DNA from: Rhizoctonia solani | Lineage: Eukaryota; Basidiomycota; Agaricomycetes; Cantharellales; Ceratobasidiaceae | Direction of reading: 5' to 3' | Length of the DNA stretch: 64,000 nt | NCBI RefSeq assembly: GCF_016906535.1 | Contig: NC_057382.1 | Span: forward strand, 1,302,001 to 1,366,000 | In this document: piece by piece, positions 1-11,314 of the stretch | Layout: every line of letters begins with the position of its first letter | Position numbering within the stretch: the first letter of the stretch is position 1 | Made by a program: the position numbers and the translations under genes | The notes under the pieces: generated by a model | Seen by the model: the letters and a program-made list of their open reading frames with translations, nothing else | The model's database searches: none | Told to the model about the DNA's origin: nothing

Positions 1-722
1 GGTGCCGAAAAGAACAGGGTCTGGCATGGATCCCGAGGCATTGCGAAGGGCGAGTCTGGCGTCGTCGTATGAGGGGCAGGCCCGGATGACGTGATCGAGA
101 GTTTGGCGGGGGGGGGGGCTCCGCATGGGTAGCTGGGGTCGTCGTCGGGCCGGAATCGTTCTCGGCATTCATGGCCCAAGATGGCCTGGTTTAGCCAGGC
201 GTGTATTGCGTGATGAAATGGGAATGCTTTGAAGAAGGGTTGGGGGGACAAAGATGGGTTGTGGCGAATGTATTCCGACACGAATCGAGAGTGGGGTTGG
301 TTGGACCATTCTCGTGCCCATGTGCGGCTAGCATTCCAAGTGGCTTCGGCCTTGCACCAGGTTAACGACCTATTGTGCGTGTGGTACGGCGGTTTCGTTC
401 CGCCTTCGTTGGCGAGTGCGTCTGCACGTTCGTTACCTTCGACACCTTCATGGCCCGGGACCCAGCGCAGTTCAACCTTGTTGAGAGGCGACTCGTGCAG
501 GAAAGTGTCGATGGCAGAGCAGAATTTCCATGATGTGTACTGGCATGGGTGTATAGACAGAAACGACATATTGGAGAGGGCGGCTTTGTTGTCTGCAAAG
601 AGCAGTATATTATGAGTGTCCAGAGATCTCGCTTTAGAAACCCCGTAGGCGGCAGCCTCTGCCAGGGCTATCATTTCCGCGTCGAAGACTTCGAACCTGG
701 GTTCAATGCCCCCACGTAGTAC
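1..722 (-). pseudogene. Truncated LINE-type retrotransposon fragment (RNase H and C-terminal tail)
   Basis: The minus strand reads as the RNase H region of a non-LTR retrotransposon polyprotein. Visible hallmarks are the acidic motif DAEMIAL, the DNKAAL motif (about 570-590) and WVPGHEGVEGNERADAL (about 405-465). A downstream tail contains CRERFRP and CPSYDDARL, typical of the C-terminus of such elements. The first catalytic Asp segment is missing because an in-frame stop lies upstream of about 722. The frame breaks in an 11-base G run on the plus strand (108-118); 12 or 9 bases would restore it. The element continues past the left edge. RNase H in these elements degrades the RNA of RNA/DNA hybrids during target-primed reverse transcription; this copy cannot be active. 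Confidence 0.85.
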
Positions 723-2076
723 TGATTAGAAGAACTCAGTGCTAGAGTTACTACGAGCGAGCCATAACCACCCGTTTTGATAATTCGAGATTGGTCTCAA
801 ACTAACACAGAGGCCTGGCTAAGATCATTATCCCTAGAACAGAAACTATTTCGTGCGTTTACCCATGTTGAGCTCCAAAGACTCCGATCAATGAGCACAT
901 ATACCCCATAACGCAAGGATAACGGTAAAAGAACAACCACTATGTATGCGCTGCTGGATGACGTTTATTAAGAGCCAAAGGTGGTCTAGGCTGTCTTATT
1001 ATTTCTTGAAATATTGATAACATGCCGTTTGCTAACAGCGGATTACATCGCACTGCAGTGTCGAGGCATACGTAGTCAACGTGGTCTTATGCACTATCCC
1101 GCTCGTGATGCTTCTGGGGTGAGATTTTTTGATAGCTGACCAATACACATATTCAACGGCACCCTAGGTTTTGGTGGTTTTACATAGATCCGGTGATGTC
1201 CTCATCAGAAGTCTCTAGCAGGGCAATTGATTGGCCGCATTTGTTTGTTGTTGTTGTTGCTCCGGGCAAGTTTCAGACAAACTCAGAATACTGTGACTCG
1301 TAGCTTTGCTAGCCAAAGCTTCAAACATGTTAACTTCTGATACAATGCCGAGAGCCATGACGGAATCGACATTCAACTTGAGCTTTCGTTGTTGTCACGA
1401 GTGTCTTGTACTATTTTACCAGGTTTTCTTATTGCTCAACTGATTATACTATTGCGATATAGCATATACAATTCAACAGAGTGACTACGAGAATAGAGGT
1501 GGCGCTGAGTAGAAAATAGCCTGTCCATATTACCACCGGAATGCATTGACTGTCTTCCGTTTCTTCTTTGAACATAAGGAACAAAGTAGAAATTCAGGGG
1601 TTTTTATTTATGCGGCATGGCTATTTTGTAGAATGTTCAATATGGCCGCGTGCATTATCACACTCTTTTGCTTACGGAAAAACTGAAGTAAATTACAAGG
1701 CAGGTAAAAGAGAAGAGATACGAGGAATGACCGTCCTACCTAGTTGAAGGGGGGGAGTTTCATATGATTAACTCAGTGGCTTCTTCCGTTTGATACGCAC
1801 ACGTGTGCTTTGTGGAGGCAGTCTGCGGTAGCACAGATAAATAGCTTGCAAGCTTTTCAGACTCCTTAGATGTCTCTATGGTGCTCTGAATCCACTATTT
1901 CAGAGTCTTGGTTCGATAGCTTGAGTGCTACCGTAAAAAATACCCAATTTTTGATCAGAGTCTTTTTTTTTTCGGAGGGGGAGGCTTCCTACTCACAAGG
2001 TGACTCCGGTGGCAGCGACATTCTCTCTCGGAGGATGGAGGCGTGATTATTCACATGGGGCCCAGCGCTCGTTGGC
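723..2076. other. Intergenic, no gene recognised
   Basis: No ORF here looks coding on either strand. The stretch is AT-rich with small homopolymers and a short TTG run near 1245-1258. It may be decayed transposon sequence flanking the RNase H fragment, but I see no terminal repeats. Confidence 0.5.
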
Positions 2077-2550
2077 CTACAAGATACGGATTTTTATCAG
2101 CCGACCGAGCAGGATGGGATAATGGGGCTGGCGGACATACAAGTCACTTGTTAGGGTGGATCGAGCCACAAAACCTGTGACGAGTTGCTCGCCTAAAGCA
2201 ACCATGCTTTCACGGTTTGAAACATGCATAACATGGGAACCGTCCACCTGAATCAAGCGAACCACCTGATCAGTAACTACGGGGATGTTCACGCGCGCTC
2301 CGTTGGTACTGAGAGTTTGGATGTTGTTTTCAGGCGCTGACTCGTAGTGTGGTGCATTGATAACGGGTTCGCGCTGCATAGATGCTGGCAGACCTACAGC
2401 TGATGGAGTGTCGGGGAGTAACGCGCCTTCGCCTATCTCCAACTGTGCCGAGCTGTCATTCTCAAGTATTAAACTTGAATCATCATCGCTATCTTCCGCG
2501 TTGAGAATGCTGTCCAACCCGAACATGGACTTTTTCAGAGACACATTCAT
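2077..2550 (-). CDS. Hypothetical 157-aa ORF
   Basis: This ORF opens with ATG and encodes an acidic, low-complexity N-terminal half (a run of Asp/Ser around residues 20-35) followed by a more mixed C-terminal half. I do not recognise a family, signal peptide or membrane segment. A 76-aa ORF lies just upstream on the same strand (2554-2784), separated by a stop and a few bases, so the two could be exons of one gene. No clear splice pair joins them. It may be a real small gene or a chance ORF in a gene-poor region. Confidence 0.25.
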   Translation of the reverse strand: MNVSLKKSMFGLDSILNAEDSDDDSSLILENDSSAQLEIGEGALLPDTPSAVGLPASMQREPVINAPHYESAPENNIQTLSTNGARVNIPVVTDQVVRLIQVDGSHVMHVSNRESMVALGEQLVTGFVARSTLTSDLYVRQPHYPILLGRLIKIRIL

Positions 2551-2553
2551 GTC

Positions 2554-2784
2554 TTATGTGAAGGAGTATGTCGAGATTTGTGGTGAAAAAAGCTGGCGTG
2601 AGCTGGGGCTATTGTAAAAGGCGCTGAGAAGATCAACCTCTCCGAGGGGACTCGCCAAATCATATTTTGTAACGTACGGGCACGGGTTGTGGTTGCTATC
2701 GTTGTACCGGCGCGACCGAAGTACTGGCTCCTGCAATGGGCTTACTTGTACATACTGAGAGTCGAGGTAGACGTGATTAAGCAT
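2554..2784 (-). CDS. Hypothetical 76-aa ORF, possibly linked to the ORF at 2077-2550
   Basis: A short ATG-initiated ORF with mixed composition and no recognised motif. Its only supporting context is the longer same-strand ORF immediately downstream. It could be a 5' exon of that gene or spurious. Confidence 0.15.
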   Translation of the reverse strand: MLNHVYLDSQYVQVSPLQEPVLRSRRYNDSNHNPCPYVTKYDLASPLGEVDLLSAFYNSPSSRQLFSPQISTYSFT

Positions 2785-4920
2785 CCAGTATCAGCTCAGG
2801 TAGATGTATACAAACATACAATGGATTTTATGGGATATTTGAACGGTGATTATCAGGTCTTTAAACCTTTAGGTGATTTTGTATGCTTCATAAAGCATCC
2901 TGGAAGCAGCTGTCGCAGCTTTGTTCTTCTCTCAAAACTATCACAGTCAAAAAAATATGTCGAGGACTAGTAAGGCTGAGGGAAAGAGGGGAAGAGGGGA
3001 AGGGGGAAAGAGAGGAGGGGCGGAAGGGAAAATGGAGCTGAGAAAGTATCACTGTTTGCCCGCAGCATATATCATGACATATACGAATAAATGAGCGGTA
3101 CTAGCCGTGAGACGCTCGCAGAGATCTACACTATCAAAGAAAGCTGTTTTTGGAACCTTCCTTTAACGTACGTACGTGCTTTCAATCCAGTGCGATCATC
3201 ATGGCTGGATTTGCGGACTAAACACGTTGCTGTTTACTTTGCCTTATACAGTTACTGAACATTGTCTCGCGAGCTATCTAGGCTACGTAGAACGTTCGTA
3301 GAGATTCGACATACGTACCGTGGGGATTCAAGTATTGTTTCTCCATGGAGATATTATGTATGTCAAACCATTTAAGCTACCAAAGTATAGGGAGCAAAGA
3401 ATCGCTCCTCTGGCACAAAACTTCCAACTTCTTCCTAAATCAGCAGCTAGGTATGCGGAGATGTCCCTATATGTTCACCAAGAAGTTCTCGCTATATGTT
3501 ATAGAGACTTCAAACTTCAATCACCCTGTTGTACTTAGTGTACTCATGTCAACACAGTGTCTGAGCAAACTGCCGACCGGGAACCATAGGTGCCCAAAGA
3601 TGCACACCGGTGTAAGCCATGCTATACCTTTTGCGACGAACATTGGATAGCCTGGTAGAATCCACCCTACTAATATCCGCCATACTTGGTTCAACTGAAC
3701 TCACTGTAAGTTTTGAGCGCCCCACTTAAGTTACTACTATAAAAATGACAGCTCGACATCTACTAGATGTTATAGCCCCTATTACCAGCCACTAAGACTC
3801 CTAAAAAAAGCATCTTGGTGAGTGCCATGACACAACTCCCTCCTCGATCAGGGTCCATCAAGTGAAGATCAAGCAATTATCCAAGGCACCGGGGTTATGT
3901 CCACAAAAGGCCGGTGAAAATCATGAATCCAGCAACGATGTAACCGAGGTTGAGTGTAAGCTCAGACAGCACTGCAAAGACCAAAACAGTAGGCTCGGAA
4001 AATGAAGACCGCGGTAGACTCCAGCATCAAATCTTGCTATCGATCTCAATTGATACTTGATCTAGTAAGACCAGTAAAACTCCATCTATTTGGGGGTGTG
4101 ATGACAAGCAACGAGATTGGAGCATTCATGTCCCTGTTATATTCAATTTCCTAGGCTCGAGGACGCATGCCTGCTTGTGGCTGTCAACTAAACTCGAGAA
4201 TGATCATCCACGTATGTTGTGCGCGGCGATAAGAGAGGCCCGAAATGAATAGAAGATCCGAGGCCTGGGCTCGAGACAAATATAGATAAATCTTATAAAA
4301 TTGCACTAGAGTTCAGATTTTTCGACAACAGCAAGCAAGCAAGCAACAAACATGAGCTATAATAAACTCTGCAAACACGAGGCAGAATTGGCTCGAGGGT
4401 AAAGAACTTACCGTACCTCACGTGATGTCCCAAGTCAAGACTCTCAATCTCCAAGTGGGACGTCTTAACTGACTACGGTTCGAGCGCTCACATACATGCA
4501 CCTAAGCGTCTCTTTATATGTACTCATCTCTCTAAACGGAATGTCATCCATAGATATCCTTATCATGCTGTCCCTAAAACCACGCACATTGCACGCGAAA
4601 GTTAACGTTGCTCCGATATTGATGCCATGAAACTTCTCATGCATCACTATATATAGGAGGTACACAAAGCAAAATTTGCGCACTCTGCTGTCTAATATAT
4701 AGTCATCCTGACCCCATACTCTCCTTATGAGTCCAATCAATGACCCTAGCGCTCAAAAGATGTATGGAAGCCATGTTCATGCATTGCAAGGCACGACCAG
4801 GGCATAGCGACCTTTGAACAGAGAAGTAGTCATTGCATCATACTGACACTGTTCATAGACTTGTGCGATACCATGCGAGTCCTTGGAAACCGCACTTGAA
4901 CACTGGAATAGATTAGGCCA
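2785..4920. other. Intergenic, no gene recognised
   Basis: No coding stretch is convincing. A purine-only tract of about 50 nt (G/A, about 2970-3020) stands out. A small GCAA-type repeat lies near 4330-4350. Otherwise the sequence is unremarkable. Confidence 0.5.
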
Positions 4921-5238
4921 GTGTGTTGGGCTACCGTTGAGAAGCGAAAAAAAAGGATCCGTTTCATTCGATCAGTACAAAGGGCTATCTTTCTTTGCAC
5001 TCCCCTCGATCCTCGAAATGCCGTCAATATCACAGCAGAACCTATGCAAACTTCTCGAGTCGAGCTCCCAGGGCTTATTCCGATACCGGTGTTCGATGCA
5101 ATCAACCTACGACGTGCTAACAATCCAACTGTTCAGATGTATCACAAGGGCCGGGATATACCTATGGTTTTCGCGGGTCCCGACGATCTGCCAACGATCA
5201 ATCCTCTTAAAGAAGTTTGGTGGACACCTGTAGTGTAG
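4921..5238 (+). CDS. Possible exon or ORF fragment, unknown
   Basis: The frame from about 5043 (an internal ATG) to the stop at 5238 has a protein-like composition: LPGLIPIPVFDAINLRR, then a segment rich in Pro and hydrophobics ending KEVWWTPVV. Upstream the frame stays open to 4921 without a good start. I recognise no family. It may be the last exon of a decayed gene or a TE fragment, since no flanking exons are obvious. Confidence 0.25.
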   Translation: MCWATVEKRKKRIRFIRSVQRAIFLCTPLDPRNAVNITAEPMQTSRVELPGLIPIPVFDAINLRRANNPTVQMYHKGRDIPMVFAGPDDLPTINPLKEVWWTPVV

Positions 5239-6199
5239 CCACAGCCAAATTTCTTGGAGTTGGACAGTGTATTGTAGGACTACAACGCCATTGGCGCTTA
5301 ACGACGAAGTACTGATCAGAACCAAACCAATGTAAATGCGGCGCCGTGCGACAGCAAGTCAATTTACCATTTAATCACACTCGCGTATACTTATACGACC
5401 GCGTACACAGAGCGAACAGGCACGCGAAACTTTATACCATAAAATTTGGACCTCCTCGGATACCTTGGAGTTTTATTTCGATTGGCTTCAAAGCTTGGCA
5501 TGGGGGATTTGTTATCGGTCGGCTTGTTATCTTTCGTTCACACCCATATAAATTTAGTTTACTCGGAGGGATGACTTGATAAGCTTTCGGCTACTTTTAC
5601 ATCCCTTTAATCGCGTTCACTGCTCTAACCAAAGATGCATCGCAATGCGCCACTTGTGATAAACGAGTTTATAGTTGGATCGATATCCGCTGCACAACTT
5701 CAGAAAACATACGTTCATAGGATTATCCGGTAAGCCACCCAAGGTGTACTAAATAGTAAACCATCAGGACAGACGACGTTTACATGATTTTATCTGATCG
5801 ACAGCAATTAAAACTTTCAAAATTAGCGTTCCGAACTCGGAATCTGTCTCCGATTCATATTCTCCTCGGCTCGAGTCTCCCCGAAAGCCACCTTTATTGA
5901 ACACTAATGGGGGGGGGGGACTGAGAATACAATTTGTCTGTTCGACTCTACAGTCGTGTCCCTCAGCTTGCAGCCCCTCAGCTTGCAATAACGCCGGAAA
6001 CACCGGTCGCTTATTAGCTGACTAACCCCGCCACCCGCTTCGCAATCGTGCTCACTAAGCTACACCGCCACAGTCGCCACGGCATAGCCACTTAGTCATT
6101 TGTGCTAGAAATTTCGGCCAATTATTGTACATAACTACTCTGCCTAGTTGTAATGAATAAATAGTTCTTTTGAAAGCCTCTAATATCCCCCCACACCTC
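5239..6199. other. Intergenic, no gene recognised
   Basis: No supported gene. A 10-G homopolymer lies around 5910-5920, and a 14-bp imperfect direct repeat (cctcagcttgca type) around 5962-5988. No TE termini were seen. Confidence 0.5.
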
Positions 6200-6346
6200 A
6201 TGCCGAAGTCTAACTTGCCTCGAAACAAGGCCGCCCGGGTTCGTCCTGATGTTTATAGAGTGGTTGACGCCCTTAGTCGAGATCCTCTAACAGAGGAACC
6301 CCTCAGTGATGAGCAACTCCTTCAGACAGCGCGTGTACAGGCTTAA
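6200..6346 (+). CDS. Small 48-aa ORF, uncertain
   Basis: This ORF starts with ATG and encodes a basic N-terminus (PKSNLPRNKAARVRPDVYR) and an acidic C-terminus ending in a TAA. Composition resembles a charged helical protein, but it has no recognised motif and no supporting neighbour. It is listed as a candidate below the usual size cut-off and may be a chance ORF. Confidence 0.15.
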   Translation: MPKSNLPRNKAARVRPDVYRVVDALSRDPLTEEPLSDEQLLQTARVQA

Positions 6347-7734
6347 ACCATTTAATTTAATTTAATTATCATGCATATATGTACATTTGTCCTATGCCTA
6401 ATTGTTTGTTCGGTTAGTCTTCTGTAATAAAAGCCTGGAAACTTCTCACGTTGTACATGTTTTGCGGAAGCGGCTCGGCAGGGCCTAATTTGGAATAACA
6501 AATTCCCCATCAGCGTGCAAGCTGAGGGACAGGACTGTATCATCAGTGCCAAGATAGGCGTAGATGACTTAGGGTAAACTTGCCGGCCCGAGGCGTACAT
6601 TCGGCCTCCCGAAGACCGCCACAACCCCAAGCAATTCATCTATTCCCTTTTTGAGATGAGGAGGGAGGGAGGAGCCCGGGCATGCGCGGGCCGGCTATCA
6701 CGAGTGTATAGGAGTGGCTGACGTCCAGTTGGGAGTCAAGACAAAGGCGCCCCAAACGTGTGTATGTATGTATCAATACTGGTCAGAACCATTGCACTGC
6801 CCGTTTGTTACGTACTACAAGATAATTGAGTGTATGTGTGTATGCATGTTGTTTGGCTTGTGTCTGGGCCTTTTCATTTGGGTGGAGCTGGATAGAGATT
6901 TAGAGTGGGCGAATGGCTGTCCGTTTGAATAACGCCCTGATTGTCTGTGGCGTCGACGTCTGTCTATCTGCAGTGTACTGTACCATAGTTGACGAAACAG
7001 CAGCAGCAGCGATTGTCACGCCGTTTTCATTAATCGACAAAGACAGAGCGGTTTGTTTGGACCGGAATCGGGAATATGTGTTCCTGAGCATGAGAGAGGG
7101 AGAACGGATTTCGCAATGGACAAGTGATCCGCCCTGTCCGATTGATGGCCGCAAAACTTTCCCCATCATGCCCCCGTAACGCCCGCCCGAGAGTAGCATG
7201 ATTCTATAGGCTAAGATTACTCAATAGGCTAGGCTAAACACCCGACGAGTTTAGCGACTCCGATGATGGGGGTGTGTGTGTGGGTCCATGTGGAAGAACC
7301 CACCCAAGATTTTTCTGAATGTGTGATCACGGCGCTTCTTCGGGTTCTTTAGCGAAACGTCCATGTTGAGGGGAAAACAGTTTATGTGCCGGACACCCAC
7401 ACAACAAGGGCGTTTTCCACTCCTTTCCCCTCGATAAGAGCGGTGAGTACTTTATAGATCTGGACTCTATGACGTTGGGAATATTTCCCATAGTCGTCTC
7501 ATCCCTGGATACCTACCCTATGATTCCCATGAGTGACCAAGACTTATGCGAATTATGATTCCGCAGCCTTACTCTTCTTTCATCTTCCACGGCGCGTCAC
7601 GTTCACTTATTATCCAGACTGGTCCCAGAGAATCTCCGTTGGCACGTACCACCTTTTGGTTTGAGGTCAGTTGTTCTCTTCTCTCTGTCCCCTGCCAACG
7701 ACCCCAGTGCTGACAGCAGTGCCCAGACCCAGCC
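6347..7734. other. Intergenic and upstream region of the first Ser/Thr-rich gene
   Basis: No convincing gene. An ATG ORF at 6913-7179 (88 aa) has no recognised motif and is treated as spurious. A GT microsatellite lies near 7268-7280. The last few hundred bases must contain the promoter of the gene starting at 7735, but I see no clear TATA box. Confidence 0.45.
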
Positions 7735-9404
7735 ATGTCAACATCGGTCAATTCCACGAGTTCAGCGTTCCCGGTGTGCACCGCAGCCGCCAACTCGACA
7801 GAAACTGCATCGGCAACCATCACAGCCACTTCCTCGTATGTAGTCCCGACATGTATCCCAGCGCCCTCGGGAAATGTGTCCTACACGGTATCATATACGA
7901 GTTCAGGCACGACGTCGTTGCCGTATATTGTCCCAGTGACAGGTGTGTAGTCAGCTTTAGAATTAATCGACTAGAAAGGCTCATGCCAAATCGGGCAGCT
8001 TCGACAAATGCGACGGCTACGAGCACGCTTTCCGAGACGAGTTCCCATCCGGTCGAGACGACTACGAGCGCACCCGTGTCTACCATCACCAGTGCTCCTG
8101 CGACTGTTACTCCCGCCTCGTCAATCGCCAATGAAAATAGTACTTTATCATTCGTTGGTTCGTCTTCCTCTGTCGGTGTTGCCTCCCAGTCAATCGAGGT
8201 TCCTACGGCTGCTGTTCCGGTGACGACTTCAGTACCCGCATCGACAAGTCAATCGTCAGCATCGACGAGTGAGCATCCAGCGTCGAGCAGTCAACCACCG
8301 GCGTCGAGCAGTCAACCGCCAGTGTCGAGCAGCCAACCACCGACCACCGTGTCTTCGACAACACCAGCGTCTTCTGGCCCTTCCACTCATTCCATGTCCA
8401 CTTCTATCCATTCAGAGGTTACAACGACGACTTCAGCTGTTGTGGTAGCCAATAGCACCACTACTAGTGCCGTCTCCAGAACGACAACCAAACCTCGGCC
8501 CACGGTTACCATCACCGAGATCTATACTGGACCCCCAGCTGGAACTCCTAGTTTGTCATCCACGACTCCGAGTCCCCCAACGTCAACAAGGCAGCCTACG
8601 ACTACGTCTGTTTCGGCTCCTCAGCCTACTACTACGTCCGTTGCAGAGCCGCAACCAACGACGTCTACAAGGGAGCCTGAATCTACGACTCCGGTATCTT
8701 CGACTGTTGCCCCCGAGCCAGCGACCTCTAGTACAACAGTAGCAGCCCCCGTACCAACGTCTTCCTCGAACACATTTTCGTCCCTTACCGATACGCTTAC
8801 ATTCCCGTCTACTACCCCGCTTAGTACCATTGTATCGGAAACAAACACGGATGCGTTCCCCACCTCGTTCTCAACGACCAATCTCCCAGTTACGAGCATC
8901 AACGACCCATCCACGTCTTCCACACCTTTCAGCTCATGGGTCGACTCGATCACAACCACCTCGTCCGATTCCATCACGCCAACTTTGATCGGAACAGTTA
9001 ACCCCACAGACGTCCCAACGACAGTCACCACTCCCACCGAACCGACTACGGCACTTACAACTCCCGGTACCTCCCTCTCGAGCTCATCCCACTCGGCTCC
9101 CTCGTCTTCACTCACGGCCCTCCCTGCTCCCGAGGGCGCCAACTCCCAACCGACCACCGCCACCGCAAACCCGTCGGGCGTGATCGCGGGCGGGACAGTC
9201 GCCGGCGTTGTGGGCATCCTCGTTTTGGCGGGTGTTTCCCGCTGGGTATGGAAACGAGGCGCGAGCGAAAGAGCCGTGAGGCGGATGTACAGGGATGATA
9301 TGCGCCAGATTAGGGAGCGGACGTATGGGCTCGAGGAAGGTCCCGGTCAGTGGGGACGTCCGGCCTGGAGACGAGGGCCGGGAAGTACAGAGGGGTCGGT
9401 CTAG
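7735..9404 (+). CDS. Ser/Thr/Pro-rich single-pass membrane protein (mucin-like)
   Basis: Two exons (7735-7942, 7999-9404) joined by a 56-nt GT-AG intron give 537 aa in frame. Nearly the whole N-terminal part is a Ser/Thr/Pro-rich, probably O-glycosylated ectodomain with short repeats such as SSSQPP and PQPTTTS. A Gly/Val-rich transmembrane helix (GVIAGGTVAGVVGILVLAGV) sits about 75 residues from the end. A basic cytoplasmic tail follows, containing YRDDMRQIRER. No classical signal peptide is visible; the protein starts MSTSVNSTSSAF. The layout resembles fungal cell-wall sensors (Mid2/WSC type), but no cysteine-rich domain is present, so a sensor role is only an inference. The next gene downstream has the same architecture. 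Confidence 0.8.
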
Positions 9405-11314
9405 AGTGCTTTAAATTTTTTGGCAAGTCGAGTCTGAATCTATATTGTATACCTGTGTTTTGTTTTTATTCCTCGCTTGTTTTCAAAATGTGCAGTACAA
9501 TTTGTATCGGTGATTGTAAGGACACATAGTTTATCCATATCTTTCTTTTTCTTGTCTGAAAAATTACCCTTTTTTGTGTTACTTTCTAACATGTCATGCT
9601 TCATGCCTTTTTCTATTTCTTTTCTATTTCTTTTTTCTGTTTCTCTGGATTTAGGCGTGCATGTTTATGTTTTACCTGGGACTGGTACATGTTGCGCTCT
9701 TTTTTGGATCTGCTCGTTCTCGTACGCTGTTTTCGTCCGGCTTGTTCGCTTACACCTCCCTCCTGTTTACCCATCTGCCCCGCCCCGTATAACACCCACC
9801 TCTGTCTCTTCACCCCATGTCACATATATACACCTTATCATTCATTTTGCACTTGAACCCACACTTGAGATCGATCATGCGGGGAAGAACAAATTCTCAA
9901 ACTCACGCAATTGTCCATTTAAAATGAGTGTAATACAATGTATTTCTTCCCCTGGCTGAGGACTGTTGATAACGCACCAACTTGGTGCGCTATTCCGCAG
10001 CCTATCTCATCGGGCGCCGACCTGGGTGTCAACACGTCCCCCAGGGCGAGTTTTCATCTAAACAATCCAAGACTCCCCCCCCCCTCCCACGATAATAATG
10101 TATACACCTTTGACGTGCGACATAAATGAATACGATCAAAACGCCACGCGAACACGGGACCAAATACCTCCCGCCTCCATATGGCCAAGTCGATCATCCA
10201 CGTGGGGGTTACCACATCTAATTTCAAACCAATGCTGAGAAGCGTCAGGGTGGATTTTCCAAGAGGTGTTGTACAGTATACGACGACGGGGGTAAGTACA
10301 TGACATCTCTTGCTGCGCGATTTGTTGACCCATCTCCAATAATAATCATGAATTATGGTGTAGGCTGAAGGCCTGTTACGCGAGGCGGAAAAAGGACCTT
10401 CCTCCCTACAGAGGTTCGGAAATCGGTTGTGTGTAAGGAGGGGAGGGAAGTTGTAACGCACCTCCTCTCTCTTGACCTTGCACCCAACTTGCACACTATT
10501 ACCCAGTCACTCCTTTTTCTTTTCTCCGACTGTATACAATCTGTATCGACCACAGCGGCGGGTATATAAATATTAAGCCAAACCTTCAGGTGAGCATACT
10601 CTATTTTTCTCATGTTCATGCACTGCAGCCATGCATGGGGAGTGGGGCTATTCGGTTGAACCACACGCCAAGTCACTCTCCCATATTCCAATGATTGCTT
10701 TCCCTGCTTCCTTGTCCACCTGCCAGTTCCGCCGGTACTAACTTTGGCTGTCCTGTTCCAGAGATAGAAAAGAAGGGTTCTAACTTTACCGGTGAGTACA
10801 TTACGTAGATACCGGGAGGGAGAGGGGGAATCAGATTCGAGGGAATCATACCTCTAAAGTGCTCCTTCATTCTACCACCATATTAACTCGACCCTTGGGG
10901 CTCCATCGTCCCTGATTGCCTATCCTCCTTACGTATATACATCCCATGGCATTTATGTACTCCATTCCTGATACTGACGTCCATCTGTGTTCCTTGCCTC
11001 TAGGTTAAATCCCCGCATACGTATTCGACTATAGCGAAACTTGGGCTTGTCTTCGTCCTGCTATATAGCCTATACTATCTATCTTGCTTGCTTGCGTGCA
11101 CCCTCCCCCCCCCTCATATACTTGCTAGACTCAGGCTTGAGATCTACACAGATTACCTCTGCTCTTGCGTCATTCGATCTCGTGCGTGTGCGTGGCTTGG
11201 CTTCGTTTTGCTCGCTCGGCTTTCGATTCCCGATACCGGCAATCCCGAACTTCCCCCGCTTAAGTTTCGCCAAATCTTGGGCGTGACTGCTTCCTGTGAC
11301 CGACCCTCCATTGG
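9405..11314. other. Intergenic region between the two Ser/Thr-rich genes
   Basis: T-rich sequence follows the first gene (9410-9660), consistent with a 3' UTR. The remainder has no supported gene; overlapping minus-strand ORFs at 10054-10870 lack recognisable motifs. The final part should contain the promoter of the gene at 11315, with a pyrimidine-rich stretch near 11100-11120. Confidence 0.45.

Noticed and set aside
8621..9217. A 198-aa minus-strand ORF inside the first Ser/Thr-rich gene
   Set aside because: It is the shadow of low-complexity codons on the plus strand; Val/Gly/Ser-rich composition is the expected complement.
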